DNA of 48,364 nt from Desulfobaccales bacterium (GCA_037481655.1 JBBFLF010000001.1:1-48364); one strand, 5' to 3'. Counted from the stretch's first letter, positions 25,379-35,959 are shown. The notes: generated from the sequence alone by a model not told the origin. Numbers and translations: made by a program.

Positions 25379-27109
25379 ATGAAAGTCATCTTAGCCAAGA
25401 CTTCCGGCTTCTGCATGGGGGTGAAAAGGGCCCTGGAGCTGGTGCTTCAGGCCATCAACCAGAACCAGGGCGAAATCTACACCCACGGTCCCTTGATCCA
25501 CAACCCCCAGGTGCTGGAGCTCTTGAGGGAGCGGGGCATCAAGGTCCTGGAGAAGGGCCAGACCCCCCGGGGCCTGGTAGTCATCCGGGCCCACGGCATC
25601 CCGCCCCAGGAGCGCCGGGAGCTGGAGGCCGCCGGGGTGCGCATCATCGACGCCACCTGCCCCCGGGTGGCCAAGGTGCAGGCCATCATTCGCCGCTGGG
25701 CCAAGCAGGACTACGCCACCCTCATCGTGGGGGACGCCGACCACCCCGAGGTGCGGGGGCTGCTGGGCCACACCGAGGGCAAAGGGTATGTGGTCTCCAC
25801 CCCTGAGGACGTGGCCGCTCTGCCGGAGCTGGAGCGCGTCATCGTCGTGGCCCAGACCACCCAGAGCGAAGCCCAGTTCAACCACCTGGTCTCCCTCATC
25901 CGAGCCCGCTTCCCGGCGGCCAAGGTCTTCAACACCATCTGCGACGCCACCGCCAGCCGCCAGGGGGAGATCCAGACCCTGGCCCGCCAAGCGGAGGCCA
26001 TCGTGGTGGTGGGCGGGCGAAACAGCGGCAACACCCAGCGCCTGGTGGAGATCTCCCGGGCCACCGGCGTGCCCACCTACCATGTGGAAACGGAGCAGGA
26101 GCTGGACCTGGCGGAGATGAGCCGCTACCAGGTGGTGGGGGTGACCGCCGGCGCCTCCACCCCCCATTGGCTCATCAGCAACGTGGTGAGCACCCTGAAG
26201 CACGCCTGGGCCTTCCGCCCCGGCTCCCTGGCCAACTACCTCTACCGCGTCTGGCGCTTTTTCCTCAAGTCCAATCTCTATGTGGCCCTGGGGGCCGGCT
26301 GCCTGAGTTACACCTCCTCCCTGCTCCAGCAGGTGCAGCCCCAATGGAAATACTTCTTCGTGGCGTTTTTCTATATCTACGCCATGCACATCCTCAACCA
26401 CTTCACCGACGCCGCGAGCAAACTCAACGACCCGGTGCAGACCATGTTCTACGGCCGGCACCGCACCTTTCTCTGGGTGAGCGGGGCCCTGTCCGCCGGG
26501 GCCGCCCTGGTGCTGGGCCTCGTCCTGGGGCCGGTGCCCTTCGCCTTCATCCTGGCCATGAGCGCCCTTGGGCTCCTCTACAATCTCAAGATCATGCCGG
26601 AGCGCCTGGCCGCCTTGACCCGCATCGCCGCCCTGAAAGAGATCCCCGGCTCCAAGACGGTCTTCACCTCCCTGGCCTGGGGGGTTTTGGCCGCCCTCAT
26701 CCCGGTGGTCGGCTCCGAGCGCCCCCTTACCTGGGCCACGGTGGTGGCCTTCCTCTTCGTCTTCGGGCTGGTCTTCATCCGCTCCGGCCTCTTTGAGATC
26801 CTGGCCATCGAGGGGGACCGAGTGGTGGGCAAGGAGACCCTGGCCATCGCCCTGGGCCGCCGCCGCACGCTGAACCTCCTCTCGGCGGGGAGTCTCCTCT
26901 TTGTCGCCGCCCTGCTCTTAGCCGCCGCCCTCCGGCTGGTGCCGTCTTTGGGCTATGTCCTGAGCCTCTGCGGCCTTTATGCTTTGGCCTACCTCACCCT
27001 CTATCGCCTGGAGGTGATGGAATCCGGCCTCATCCTCGAGTCCCTGGTGGAGGGGAACATGGTGCTGGCAGGGATTTTGGCCTTGCTGTGGGACATCTTC
27101 ACCGGCTGA
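25379..27109 (+). CDS. ispH: IspH-UbiA fusion: HMBPP reductase joined to prenyltransferase
   Basis: Residues 1-275 are a full IspH, the [4Fe-4S] enzyme that makes IPP and DMAPP in the last MEP step. The cluster cysteines are at 12, 94 and 188, with FCMGVKRALE, THGPLIHNPQ, DATCPRVAKVQ, GGRNSGNTQRL and TAGASTPHWLI. Residues about 290-576 are a UbiA-type prenyltransferase with eight or nine spans. Its first Asp-rich motif is NHFTDAASKLND (340-351) and its second EGDRVVGKETLAIALG. No stop or frameshift lies between them. Most IspH proteins end near residue 280-310, so this is a true fusion that might channel isoprenoid precursors to a membrane prenylation step. The acceptor is unknown. The first motif differs from the classical NDxxDxxxD. 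The ribosome-binding site is weak. Confidence 0.92.
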   Translation: MKVILAKTSGFCMGVKRALELVLQAINQNQGEIYTHGPLIHNPQVLELLRERGIKVLEKGQTPRGLVVIRAHGIPPQERRELEAAGVRIIDATCPRVAKVQAIIRRWAKQDYATLIVGDADHPEVRGLLGHTEGKGYVVSTPEDVAALPELERVIVVAQTTQSEAQFNHLVSLIRARFPAAKVFNTICDATASRQGEIQTLARQAEAIVVVGGRNSGNTQRLVEISRATGVPTYHVETEQELDLAEMSRYQVVGVTAGASTPHWLISNVVSTLKHAWAFRPGSLANYLYRVWRFFLKSNLYVALGAGCLSYTSSLLQQVQPQWKYFFVAFFYIYAMHILNHFTDAASKLNDPVQTMFYGRHRTFLWVSGALSAGAALVLGLVLGPVPFAFILAMSALGLLYNLKIMPERLAALTRIAALKEIPGSKTVFTSLAWGVLAALIPVVGSERPLTWATVVAFLFVFGLVFIRSGLFEILAIEGDRVVGKETLAIALGRRRTLNLLSAGSLLFVAALLLAAALRLVPSLGYVLSLCGLYALAYLTLYRLEVMESGLILESLVEGNMVLAGILALLWDIFTG

Positions 27110-27170
27110 GGACCAAAAGGGGGAAACCGCCAGGCGAGCCGGCTGGTTGCGGATACCGCATCGCCCTCCA

Positions 27171-27247
27171 CCCTAAGGGAGGGGGTGAGGGGGCGAGAGA
27201 GGAGGCAGAGGGGGCAGGGGCCTGTAATCCCTGGCCCCCTCTCCCAC
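27171..27247. repeat. Dispersed G/C-rich hairpin element, copy 7 (partial)
   Basis: Only one arm is clear: GAGGGGGCAGGGG (27208-27220) with CCCTGGCCCCCTC (to 27242). It lies downstream of ispH-ubiA. The rest of 27110-27493 (384 bp) holds an AT-rich stretch and the porin promoter. Confidence 0.7.
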
Positions 27248-27352
27248 GGAAGCTGCTATTCTCCATCAACCGCTAAAGTTTTTGCGCCTGCCGCCGACGG
27301 AGAGGGAAGGGGAAAACTCACCGCCGGCGAAGATTTTTTGCAAATTTTTTTA

Positions 27353-27381
27353 TTGACAAACGCCCCGGGCGCCTTTAAGAT
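27353..27381 (+). promoter_or_regulatory. Sigma-70 promoter for the porin gene
   Basis: A consensus TTGACA -35 (27353-27358) and TAAGAT -10 (27376-27381) have 17-bp spacing. An A/T-rich stretch just upstream could be an UP element. The leader is about 105 nt. This looks like a strong constitutive promoter. Confidence 0.8.
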
Positions 27382-27493
27382 GGGCCTGGGTTAAGAAACC
27401 GGGGAAAGGGGGTGAGGAAAGGACAGAGAAAACACAGGCTTAGGCAACACGAAAGGAGAAATGGGTACTATCTCATCACCTAAGGGGGGAAAG

Positions 27494-28888
27494 ATGAAAA
27501 AGCACGCATTTTTCGCGGTGGTCCTGGTGGCTCTCTTGGCCGTGCCCGTGGTGGCGCTGGCCCAGACCGAGTTCACCTTGGGCGGCTACCTGAAGCTGGA
27601 AACCTTCTGGGATTCCACCCAGGCAGCCAAAAACCTGAACACCCCGATCCAGCGGGAAAACAACCGGGCCTTTAATCATGGCCGCTTCATGGCCACGGCC
27701 CAGTCGTCGCGCTTCAACTTCACCATCAAGGGGCCCAAGCTCTGGGGTGCCACCGTCACCGGCTTCCTGGAAGTGGACTTTGACGGCACCAACGAATTTC
27801 TTACCGGCAACAGCGCTTCCAACAACTACACCCCGCGGCTTCGGCACGCCTTCTTCCGCCTGAACTGGCCGGAGACCGAACTGCTGTTCGGCCAGTACTG
27901 GAGCTATTTCTCCGAATTCTATCCTGAATCCATCCAGGATGGTCCGTTCCAGGGCCATGGCTGCGCCACCGCCCGGCTGCCCCAGGTTCGGGTGACCCAG
28001 ACCTTCGGGCTGGGCAACGGCAAGGTGACCCTCTCCGGCCTGATCGGCAAACCCACTGATACCAGCCCGACCTCTGATGCCGGCTTCGGCTATGCCGGCA
28101 GTGTCACCCCTGCCCTCCCGGGCACTGCCAACCGCGACTTGGGTCAGACCGGTACCAGCTCCGAAATGCCCCAGATCCAGGCCAAGGTCGCCTACGAGGC
28201 CGACCTCTGGGGTAAGGCGCCTTTCTATGGCCGGCCTCGGGGTTTTGTGGCTCAGGTGGCCGCCGGCTGGCAGCGCACCCGCTACCCGGCAGGATTTTCC
28301 ACCGGTGCCCGGGTGTTTGATGCTAATGATTACTTTGGGCCTGTTACGGCTATACAGCGCTCCCAGGAATACAAAAACAACTGGATGGTGCAGTTTAATC
28401 TGTTCATCCCGGTGATCCCCACCACCACCGCCAACCTGGCAGGCACTGCCTCCCTGTCCGCTCAATTCTACCTGGGTGATGGCTTGGCGGCCTTCGGCGA
28501 GGCGACTGACACTAACAACAGCTACTTCTCTTTGATTCAGGTTGTCGGACCTCTTACTGGGGTGGTTGATCGTAAGTTGATGAAGCAGTACGGTGGCTAT
28601 CTCCAGGCCCAGTACTACTTTACCAATCAGTGGTACCTCAACGTAGTCTATGGTTTCTCCAAGGTCTACGGCATCGACAGGGCCACCTACGTTACTATCA
28701 ACGACCAGTACAGGACGTGGCAGGAAGCCAATATCACCCTGTACTACCGGCCCGTCACCCCACTGCGGTTCGGTCTGCAGTATGCCTACAGCCGCACCGA
28801 CTGGCTGCAGCGGACCACGGTGGACGGCCAGACCAAGGACACGGGTGATGGCCATCGGGTGAGCTTCGGCGCCTGGTTCTTCTTCTAA
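27494..28888 (+). CDS. Outer-membrane porin, beta-barrel
   Basis: The 464-residue protein has a signal peptide (MKKHAFFAVVLVALLAVPVVALAQ, cleaved after about residue 22). It is followed by TEFTLGGYLKLETFWDS and alternating amphipathic strands rich in Tyr/Trp/Phe, and ends in GAWFFF with terminal Phe, the BAM recognition pattern. RLNWPETELLFGQYWS resembles DcaP-like or similar porins, but I cannot name the family with certainty. AAAGGGGG lies before the ATG at 27494, and an in-frame ATG 11 codons upstream lacks the signal peptide at its start. It has its own strong promoter and a classical terminator, which suggests a major outer-membrane protein. Confidence 0.85.
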   Translation: MKKHAFFAVVLVALLAVPVVALAQTEFTLGGYLKLETFWDSTQAAKNLNTPIQRENNRAFNHGRFMATAQSSRFNFTIKGPKLWGATVTGFLEVDFDGTNEFLTGNSASNNYTPRLRHAFFRLNWPETELLFGQYWSYFSEFYPESIQDGPFQGHGCATARLPQVRVTQTFGLGNGKVTLSGLIGKPTDTSPTSDAGFGYAGSVTPALPGTANRDLGQTGTSSEMPQIQAKVAYEADLWGKAPFYGRPRGFVAQVAAGWQRTRYPAGFSTGARVFDANDYFGPVTAIQRSQEYKNNWMVQFNLFIPVIPTTTANLAGTASLSAQFYLGDGLAAFGEATDTNNSYFSLIQVVGPLTGVVDRKLMKQYGGYLQAQYYFTNQWYLNVVYGFSKVYGIDRATYVTINDQYRTWQEANITLYYRPVTPLRFGLQYAYSRTDWLQRTTVDGQTKDTGDGHRVSFGAWFFF

Positions 28889-28914
28889 ACCGTCAAACCG
28901 GTTGACATGACCGC

Positions 28915-28947
28915 GGCCCACGGGGTATCATCCCCGTGGGCCTTTTT
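28915..28947 (+). terminator. Intrinsic terminator after the porin
   Basis: GGCCCACGGGG and CCCCGTGGGCC form a perfect 11-bp stem with loop TATCAT, followed directly by TTTTT. It is 27 nt past the stop. Confidence 0.92.
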
Positions 28948-29146
28948 CATGGCCGGCGGCCGGGTGTTCCTGACCTGACCGGCTGAGGGTGTGAAAACCT
29001 CAGCAGCTGAAAGGCATCCAAGGACTTTTTCCTGACCAACCGGCCTTGGAACGCCCGAACGGCCCCTTCCCCTGGCGGGAAAATAATACATGGTTTTGTG
29101 GCCCTGATAGATCTCTCCCTTCCACTCACCTGTCCGGGAGCTCCCC

Positions 29147-30289
29147 ATGCAGAAAAACCTGTTCTCCTTGATCACGATGTTCACCATCCTCTCTTTGGCC
29201 GCCTCGGGCTGCGGCACCTGGGAGCGCATGAAGAGCTGGGCCGGCTACGGCAAGGACGAAGACGTGGCCGAGGAGCTCACCCCTCCCGAAGCCCAGCAGG
29301 AAACCGTCATGGTGGACGGCAAGCCCTACGTGCGCAGCAAAAACCCCTACTGGCTCACCTACCCGGACCAGCCCGAATACATCTACGTGGAGAAGGGCCG
29401 GGAGTTCAAGGGCATGCAGGCCTACCTGATGGAATCCCTGGCCAAGCGGGTGGCGGCCCAGCAGCAAAAGGCCGCGGGCAAAACCATCCCGCCGGACAAG
29501 CTCCAGGAGATGGTGCGGGCCGAGGTGGACCGGATCCTCCGGGAGCAGGGCCTGGGCGGCTATGTCTCCCGCACCCGGGACAAAGCCCCGTACACCGGCC
29601 GGGCTGTGGCGGTCATCCCCAATCCGGAGACGCCCGCCTCCTATCAGGGCCTGAACCTCACCCTGGCCACCGCCCTGGCGGATACCTTAAGCCGCACCAA
29701 GGACATCAAGGTGGTGCCCCAGGACCGGGTGCGGGAGGCCCTGGCCAAGGCCGGGATTCACGGCAAGCTCAGCCTGCGCCGCAATATCCAGGCCCTGGGT
29801 GACGCCCTGGGAGTGCAGGCGGTGATCCTGGCCGGGGTGGTGCCGCCGGAGAAGGGCACCACCGGCTTTTATGCCCTGGAGATCTATGACGCCTTCCTGG
29901 GGAACAAGGTGGATTCGGTGGTGGCCCCGTCCGGCAGCGACGGCCTCAAACCCGACGGCGCCGCCAAATTCGTGCGGGACAATGCTCTGCGCACCAGCGC
30001 CAGCCTCATGGACGTGGACTGGTTCGGCCGGGTGGAGTTCCTCAAAGAGGGCAAGGTCTATCTGAACCTGGGCCAGAACGCCGGCCTCAAGGTGGGGGAC
30101 CGCCTGAGGGTGGTGACGCCCGGAAAAGAGGTGGTGAACCCCCAGACCGGCGCGGTTTTGGGCTTTACGGCAGATGAGACCGTGGGCGAGCTCAAGGTGA
30201 CGGAGCTTCTGGGGACCACCGGCGCGGTGGCCACCGCTCTTCGGGGCGGGCCCTTCAAACCCAACGACAAGGTCAAGGCCGCCAACTGA
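29147..30289 (+). CDS. Lipoprotein with FlgT-like C-terminus
   Basis: The 380-residue protein starts with a lipoprotein signal (LSLAASGCGTW; lipid on Cys near residue 23), so it is anchored in a membrane facing the periplasm. Residues about 150-270 contain AVAVIPNPETPASYQGLNLTLATALADTL and a segment like TolB/CsgG-type nucleotide-fold lipoproteins. The end has VYLNLGQNAGLKVGDRLRVV, the repeat-like pattern found in the C-terminus of FlgT-type proteins. No specific function is assignable. A hydrophilic linker separates the signal from the first domain. It faces serS, with a repeat element between. Confidence 0.75.
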   Translation: MQKNLFSLITMFTILSLAASGCGTWERMKSWAGYGKDEDVAEELTPPEAQQETVMVDGKPYVRSKNPYWLTYPDQPEYIYVEKGREFKGMQAYLMESLAKRVAAQQQKAAGKTIPPDKLQEMVRAEVDRILREQGLGGYVSRTRDKAPYTGRAVAVIPNPETPASYQGLNLTLATALADTLSRTKDIKVVPQDRVREALAKAGIHGKLSLRRNIQALGDALGVQAVILAGVVPPEKGTTGFYALEIYDAFLGNKVDSVVAPSGSDGLKPDGAAKFVRDNALRTSASLMDVDWFGRVEFLKEGKVYLNLGQNAGLKVGDRLRVVTPGKEVVNPQTGAVLGFTADETVGELKVTELLGTTGAVATALRGGPFKPNDKVKAAN

Positions 30290-30300
30290 CCATAGGGGCT

Positions 30301-30495
30301 TGGGGGAGAGGGGGCAGGGGTCTTTGACCCCTGGCCCCCTTTTCCACATAATTGAGGATAATAGAGGGGAGGGCTGGGGGAGCCTGGCTCCCCCACCCTC
30401 CCCTCACACTCCCCTCCCAACCCCCCGATAAAGGGTTGGGGGTGAGGGTGTGGGAGAGGGGGTAGGGGTCTGTGACCCCTAGCCCCCTCTCCCAC
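30301..30495. repeat. Dispersed G/C-rich hairpin element, copy 8 (compound)
   Basis: This is the longest copy. It starts with GGGGAGAGGGGGCAGGGGTC and its complement. A second complete element follows, with left arm GAGGGGAGGGCTGGGGGAGCC near 30365, centre CCCCCCGATAAAGGG near 30421-30435, and right arm GGGAGAGGGGGTAGGGGTC with complement. It separates two convergent genes. Confidence 0.85.
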
Positions 30496-30501
30496 AGCTA
30501 C

Positions 30502-31794
<1,293 letters not shown>

Positions 31795-31812
31795 TCAGGG
31801 TGAAAATTCTCC

Positions 31813-31866
31813 CCTGCCCAGATTGCACAACCTGGGCAGGTCAGCCGATTTTGGGACCGTGGTCCC
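31813..31866 (-). promoter_or_regulatory. Paired hairpins between tyrA and serS
   Basis: CCTGCCCAG-N10-CTGGGCAGG (31813-31840) is a perfect 9-bp stem. GGGACC-GT-GGTCCC (31853-31866) is a second inverted repeat. On the minus strand the first is followed by GGGGAGAATTTTC. These may end tyrA transcription or shape the serS leader. Confidence 0.5.
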
Positions 31867-31929
31867 GGCGAATTTTGAATGGCGGGGACCCTTCTCCTGG
31901 TCCCTTCCCCCAAGCTCTCTGCCACCGTT

Positions 31930-32688
31930 TCATTTTATTTCTTCCAGCAGCCGCACCAGCCCGGCCACGTCCTGGCGCTGGATGTAGTAAAGAATGTCCT
32001 CCACCGCTTCGTTGAAGGCCCTCAGGGCTAGGCGGTTGGCCGGGTTCTGCACCTGAATGCAGGCATAGAGCTTGGCGTCCTGGCTCAGGAGCTTGCGGGT
32101 GAGGCCCAAAAGCGTCCCGAAGGTGGGGGTGGCGAAATCGGCCACATCCTCTTCCGTCACCCCCATCTGCCGCAGGGTGGCCCCCAGGGCGATGAGAATG
32201 AAGTGGGCCAGCCCTTGCACCACGCTCATGAGGCGGTCGTGTTCCCGGGCGCTGGTGACCCGCACCCGGGCGCCCGCCTCCTCCAGGAGTTCCTTGAGCC
32301 AGCGGAGCCAGCGTTCGCCCCGGCCGGGGCACAGGACCACGGTGAGCCCCCGGATATCCGGCTCCCCAGGGCCAAACAGGGGGTGGGTGCCCACCACCTC
32401 CCCGGGGAAGGCCTCCAGCATGGCCGTCACGGGGCGCTGCTTCACCGAGGCGATGTCCATGAGCACCGCCTCAGGCTTGAGGTGCGGCCCCACTTCCCGG
32501 GCCACCTCAGACACCACAGGGATGGGGACGCAGAGGATGACCACGTCGGCTTGGGCAGCGGCCTCCGGGGCGCTGAGGCCGGCATCCACATCAGAGATGA
32601 GCACCGGGAAGCCCCGGGCGCTGAAGAAGCGCTCCAGCCAGCGGCCCATCTGGCCGGCGCCGCCGATGAGGGCGATGGTGGGGGTCAT
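31930..32688 (-). CDS. tyrA: Prephenate dehydrogenase (TyrA)
   Basis: The 252-residue protein starts [19 protein letters not shown], an NAD(P)-binding motif. It has [36 protein letters not shown], and [10 protein letters not shown] with the catalytic His. It converts prephenate to 4-hydroxyphenylpyruvate for tyrosine. It is shorter than two-domain TyrA proteins and has no chorismate mutase or ACT fusion. Its ATG overlaps the aroC stop by 4 bp, so the two are coupled. Arogenate specificity cannot be excluded. Confidence 0.92.
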   Translation of the reverse strand: MTPTIALIGGAGQMGRWLERFFSARGFPVLISDVDAGLSAPEAAAQADVVILCVPIPVVSEVAREVGPHLKPEAVLMDIASVKQRPVTAMLEAFPGEVVGTHPLFGPGEPDIRGLTVVLCPGRGERWLRWLKELLEEAGARVRVTSAREHDRLMSVVQGLAHFILIALGATLRQMGVTEEDVADFATPTFGTLLGLTRKLLSQDAKLYACIQVQNPANRLALRAFNEAVEDILYYIQRQDVAGLVRLLEEIK

Positions 32689-33740
32689 GTGATGGCCTTC
32701 TGCCTGAGGAGAAAATCGGCCAGGGTGAGGCGCACCATGGCCAGCAGCACCGGCACGATGCGGGGGATGGCGCTGATGTCATGGCGCCCCCGGACATTAA
32801 GCCGCCGGGGCCGGCCTTCCAGGTCAATGGTCTCCTGCTCCCGGGCGATGGAGGGGATGGGTTTGACCGCCGCCCTCAGCACAATCTCCTGGCCGCTGGA
32901 GATGCCCGCCAGAATGCCTCCGGCATGGTTGCTGGCAAACCGGCCGCCGGGAAGGATGGGGTCATTGTGTTCCGAGCCCAGCATGCGGGCCGCGGCAAAG
33001 CCGGAACCGATCTCCACTCCCTTCACCGCACCCACGCTCATTACTGCCTGGGCGAGGACCGCATCCAGCTTGTCAAAAACCGGCTCCCCCAACCCCGCCG
33101 GACAGCCCCGCACCCGCACTTCCACGATGCCCCCCAGGGAATCCCCCTGCCGGCGCACCTCCTCCACCCGGGCGCTCATGGGGGCCACCGCCTCCGGGTC
33201 GGCGCAGAAAAAGGGATTGTGCCAGATGAAGGCCTCGTCCCGGAAGGCGGCGGGCACACCCCCCAGTTCCACCGTGTAGGCCAGAGCCGTGATGCCTTCC
33301 CGGTCCAGCACCTTTTTCGCCACCGCGCCGGCGGCCACCCGGGCTGCGGTTTCCCGGGCCGAGGCCCGGCCGCCGCCCCGATGGTCCCTTATGCCATACT
33401 TGGCCAGATAGGTGATATCCCCATGCCCGGGCCGGAAGACCTCCGCCAGCTCGTCGTAGTCCCGGCTGCGCACGTCCCGGTTGGCGATGACTAGGCTAAT
33501 GGGAGTGCCGGTGGTGCGACCCTCAAAGACCCCGGAGAGGATCTCCACCCGGTCCGGTTCCCGGCGGGCGCTGGCATGGGCCTGCACACCGGGGCGGCGC
33601 CGGGCCAGCTCCGCCTCGATATCCGACGGGGAGAGCTCCAGGTTCGGGGGGCAGCCGTCAACCACCGCACCGATGGCCGGCCCGTGGGATTCCCCCCAGG
33701 TAGTCACCCGGAACAGCCTGCCGAAGGTATTTCCTGCCAT
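32685..33740 (-). CDS. aroC: Chorismate synthase
   Basis: AroC is an FMN-dependent enzyme that makes chorismate from EPSP. The 351-residue protein has the family start [20 protein letters not shown], the second signature [22 protein letters not shown] and [20 protein letters not shown]. Its stop overlaps the tyrA start. aroK lies upstream across a repeat element. Length and motifs are complete. Confidence 0.96.
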   Translation of the reverse strand: MAGNTFGRLFRVTTWGESHGPAIGAVVDGCPPNLELSPSDIEAELARRRPGVQAHASARREPDRVEILSGVFEGRTTGTPISLVIANRDVRSRDYDELAEVFRPGHGDITYLAKYGIRDHRGGGRASARETAARVAAGAVAKKVLDREGITALAYTVELGGVPAAFRDEAFIWHNPFFCADPEAVAPMSARVEEVRRQGDSLGGIVEVRVRGCPAGLGEPVFDKLDAVLAQAVMSVGAVKGVEIGSGFAAARMLGSEHNDPILPGGRFASNHAGGILAGISSGQEIVLRAAVKPIPSIAREQETIDLEGRPRRLNVRGRHDISAIPRIVPVLLAMVRLTLADFLLRQKAIT

Positions 33741-33772
33741 GGGCCATTCATCTGAAGAAGTTGGTATTTTTC

Positions 33773-33832
33773 TGGGAGAGGGGGCCAGGGATCGTTCCTG
33801 CCACGCTCCCAGGCCCTCTCCCCTAACCCCTC
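33773..33832. repeat. Dispersed G/C-rich hairpin element, copy 9 (short)
   Basis: One arm remains: TGGGAGAGGGGGCCAGGGATCG with a degenerate complement GGCCCTCTCCCC. It lies between the aroK stop and the aroC start. Confidence 0.65.
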
Positions 33833-33904
33833 AATTTGCACATTCCATAAAGTTACAAGGAAAACCTTGCCCTGTCTTCCTGTTTATCCTGCTGCCACGG
33901 AGCC

Positions 33905-34462
33905 TCAAGCGCCTTGGGCGCTCTTTAGCTCCTCCAGAATCCTGGCCGCCACTTGCTCGGGGGTCAGGTCCGTGGTGTCAATGATGATATCCGCGGCGGC
34001 CCGGTAGAGGGGCTCCCGCTCTTTCAAAATCGCCTCCACTTCCGCCAGGGGATCGCCACCCCTTAACCCGGGGCGGCTCACCGCGGTGCCGGCATCCCGG
34101 GCCAGGCGCTCCCGGATCACCGCGGCCGGCGCCGTGAGCCAGATAAGAATGCCGTTCTCTTTCAGCCGGGCCACATTCTGCGGATCCAGAACCACCCCGC
34201 CACCGGGGGTGAGAACCATTCCACGCTGGCCGGCATACCGCTCGACCAGCTCCTTTTCCCGCCGCCGGAATCCCTCCCAGCCCTCGGCGGCCACGATTTC
34301 GGCGATGGTCTTCCCCGCCTCATGCATGAGCTCGGTATCCAGATCCACCAAGGGCCAGCCTAAAGCCCGGGCCAGCAGCCGGCCCACCGCCGTCTTCCCC
34401 GTGGCCCTGAAGCCGATGAGCACCAGGGAGCGAAGGACCTGGGAGGAGGAGGCGGGGGTCAT
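33905..34462 (-). CDS. aroK: Shikimate kinase
   Basis: AroK phosphorylates shikimate with ATP, two steps before AroC. At about 185 residues the family length fits. It has LVLIGFRATGKTAVGRLLA (Walker A GFRATGKT), DLDTELMHEAGKTIAEIVAAEGWEGFRRRE, TPGGGVVLDP and the lid region RDAGTAVSRPGL. The start is uncertain: ATG at 34460-34462, with a GTG four codons upstream and no clear ribosome-binding site. It heads the aroK-aroC-tyrA group. Confidence 0.93.
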   Translation of the reverse strand: MTPASSSQVLRSLVLIGFRATGKTAVGRLLARALGWPLVDLDTELMHEAGKTIAEIVAAEGWEGFRRREKELVERYAGQRGMVLTPGGGVVLDPQNVARLKENGILIWLTAPAAVIRERLARDAGTAVSRPGLRGGDPLAEVEAILKEREPLYRAAADIIIDTTDLTPEQVAARILEELKSAQGA

Positions 34463-34599
34463 GGACACGGGCACCGGTCACAAAGGGGCAAGGAGGTTAA
34501 CTGCGCCACATTATAACAGAAACCCGTCTTCAGGGAAATGCCGGGGCTGCGCCTCCTGCCGGCCAGGGGTGGTCAGCCCTGTCTGCCAAAAACGGCCCC

Positions 34600-34872
34600 T
34601 CACCAGCGCCCCAGGAGAATCAGCACCCCGATGGCAATGAAAGCCAGACCCGCCGCCTTCTTGATGAGATGCTCGGGAACGTACTGGGTAAGCAGGCTTC
34701 CCACCGACACCCCGATGAGGGTGGCCAGGATCAATGCCGAGCTGGCCCCTAGAAAGACCGCCAGGGGAGCCTTGGTGTCCGCCGTCATGGAGAGGGCCGC
34801 CAACTGGGTTTTGTCCCCGATCTCCGCCAGAAACACCGTGCCGAAAGTGAGCCAGAAAATCTGCCATTTCAT
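34600..34872 (-). CDS. UPF0016/GDT1-family cation transporter, single-repeat form
   Basis: The 90-residue protein has three hydrophobic spans and one AEIGDKTQLAALSM motif (residues 16-29). This is the E-x-G-D-K-T signature of TMEM165/GDT1 Mn2+/Ca2+ transporters. Full-length members contain two such repeats, so this half-size protein probably acts as a homodimer; no second half is in the window. Its upstream region lacks the conserved yybP-ykoY Mn riboswitch core as far as I can see. The ATG at 34870-34872 has no strong ribosome-binding site. It likely exports Mn2+ in this context, but this is inferred from family only. Confidence 0.9.
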   Translation of the reverse strand: MKWQIFWLTFGTVFLAEIGDKTQLAALSMTADTKAPLAVFLGASSALILATLIGVSVGSLLTQYVPEHLIKKAAGLAFIAIGVLILLGRW

Positions 34873-35122
34873 GTTCGGACTCGTGGAAAAGTGACTTGAA
34901 AAATATGTGAAGGGGGACAGGGCCCGGTTGCCTCTCCCTCGCCGCCCTCACCCTCACCCCATGGCCTGATGACCGAGGTCACGACCTCAAATAAGACCGT
35001 GTGCAATGGGTTAAGAAAAGGGCCAGAGCTTTTCAGCCCCTTTGTCTAAGCTCACCAGGATTTCCACCACCAGGATTCCTTGCCCGGTCATGCAAGGATG
35101 ACTTTTTATGAAATCCTGAACC

Positions 35123-35959
35123 TCACACCCCGTACACCGTCCCTTCCCGGGCGGCATCGAGGAGCTCCGGGATGGCGCCCGGGGCCAGCTCCCGGGCCCG
35201 GGCCACCAGCTCCTGCACCTGGGCGTCGCTACGGCCGGGATCGTGGTGGGTGAGCAGAACCTGGCGCACCCCGGCATCCCGGGCCAGCCGCACCACCTCC
35301 GCGAAGGTGGAGTGCCCCCAGCCCCGGTGCTCGTCCATCTCCTCTGGCAGATACTGGGCGTCGTGGATGAGGAGATCCGCGCCCTCCACAAAGTGGACAA
35401 AATCCTGCCAGGGCCGCCCGCCTTTCTGCCCCAGTTCGTTGTCGGTGATGAAGACCAGGGAGCGGCCGTCCTCCCGGAACCGGAAGCCCAGACACCCCTG
35501 GGGGTGATTCAGGGTCAGGGCGTCAATGTGCACCCCATCCAATACCAGGGGCCCCCGGGCCACCCGGTTGATGAAGGTGATGCGGGCCTGGAGCTGATCA
35601 AAGGCCACCGGAAAAAAGCCATCCCCCATGTGATCGTCGAAGACCCGGGTCATGGCCTGAAAGGCCAGGGGCCAGCCGTCCACCAGGATCTCGGTGTCCT
35701 CCCGATACAAAGGCCGGAAAAAGGGAAGCCCCAACAGGTGATCCCAATGGTTATGGGTGAGGAGCAGGTGGAGATGCACCGGCTCACCGGCGGCCATCAG
35801 CGCATTCCCCAGCAGCCGGAGCCCCGTCCCGGCATCGATGATGACCCGGCGGCCCGAGGCCAGCATGACCTCCACGCAGGTGGTGTTGCCGCCGAACTCC
35901 AGCGTCTCGGGCCCCGGGGCCGGGATGGACCCCCGGGTGCCCCAAAAACGGACCTGCAT
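35123..35959 (-). CDS. MBL-fold metallohydrolase
   Basis: The 278-residue protein starts with VRFWGTRGSIPAPGPETLEFGGNTTCVEV and has the metal motif LTHNHWDHLLGLPFF, then ADLLIHDAQYLPEEM and LLTHHDPGRSD. This arrangement matches the MBL group related to RNase Z and cyclic-nucleotide phosphodiesterases. The substrate is unknown. GGGGGCAG precedes the ATG at 35957-35959; the GTG just upstream is an alternative. The 163-nt space to the UPF0016 start holds an imperfect hairpin at 35077-35098 but no gene. Confidence 0.88.
   Translation of the reverse strand: MQVRFWGTRGSIPAPGPETLEFGGNTTCVEVMLASGRRVIIDAGTGLRLLGNALMAAGEPVHLHLLLTHNHWDHLLGLPFFRPLYREDTEILVDGWPLAFQAMTRVFDDHMGDGFFPVAFDQLQARITFINRVARGPLVLDGVHIDALTLNHPQGCLGFRFREDGRSLVFITDNELGQKGGRPWQDFVHFVEGADLLIHDAQYLPEEMDEHRGWGHSTFAEVVRLARDAGVRQVLLTHHDPGRSDAQVQELVARARELAPGAIPELLDAAREGTVYGV

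Noticed and set aside
35011-35122. Protein-like open frame beyond the MBL hydrolase stop
   Set aside because: The frame reads plausibly (VEILVSLDKGAEKLW), but the hydrolase is full length in its own frame, and the extension would need a frameshift with no supporting homology visible.
34873-35122. Possible yybP-ykoY Mn riboswitch before the UPF0016 gene
   Set aside because: The conserved GGGGAGUA-type core was not found in the leader.
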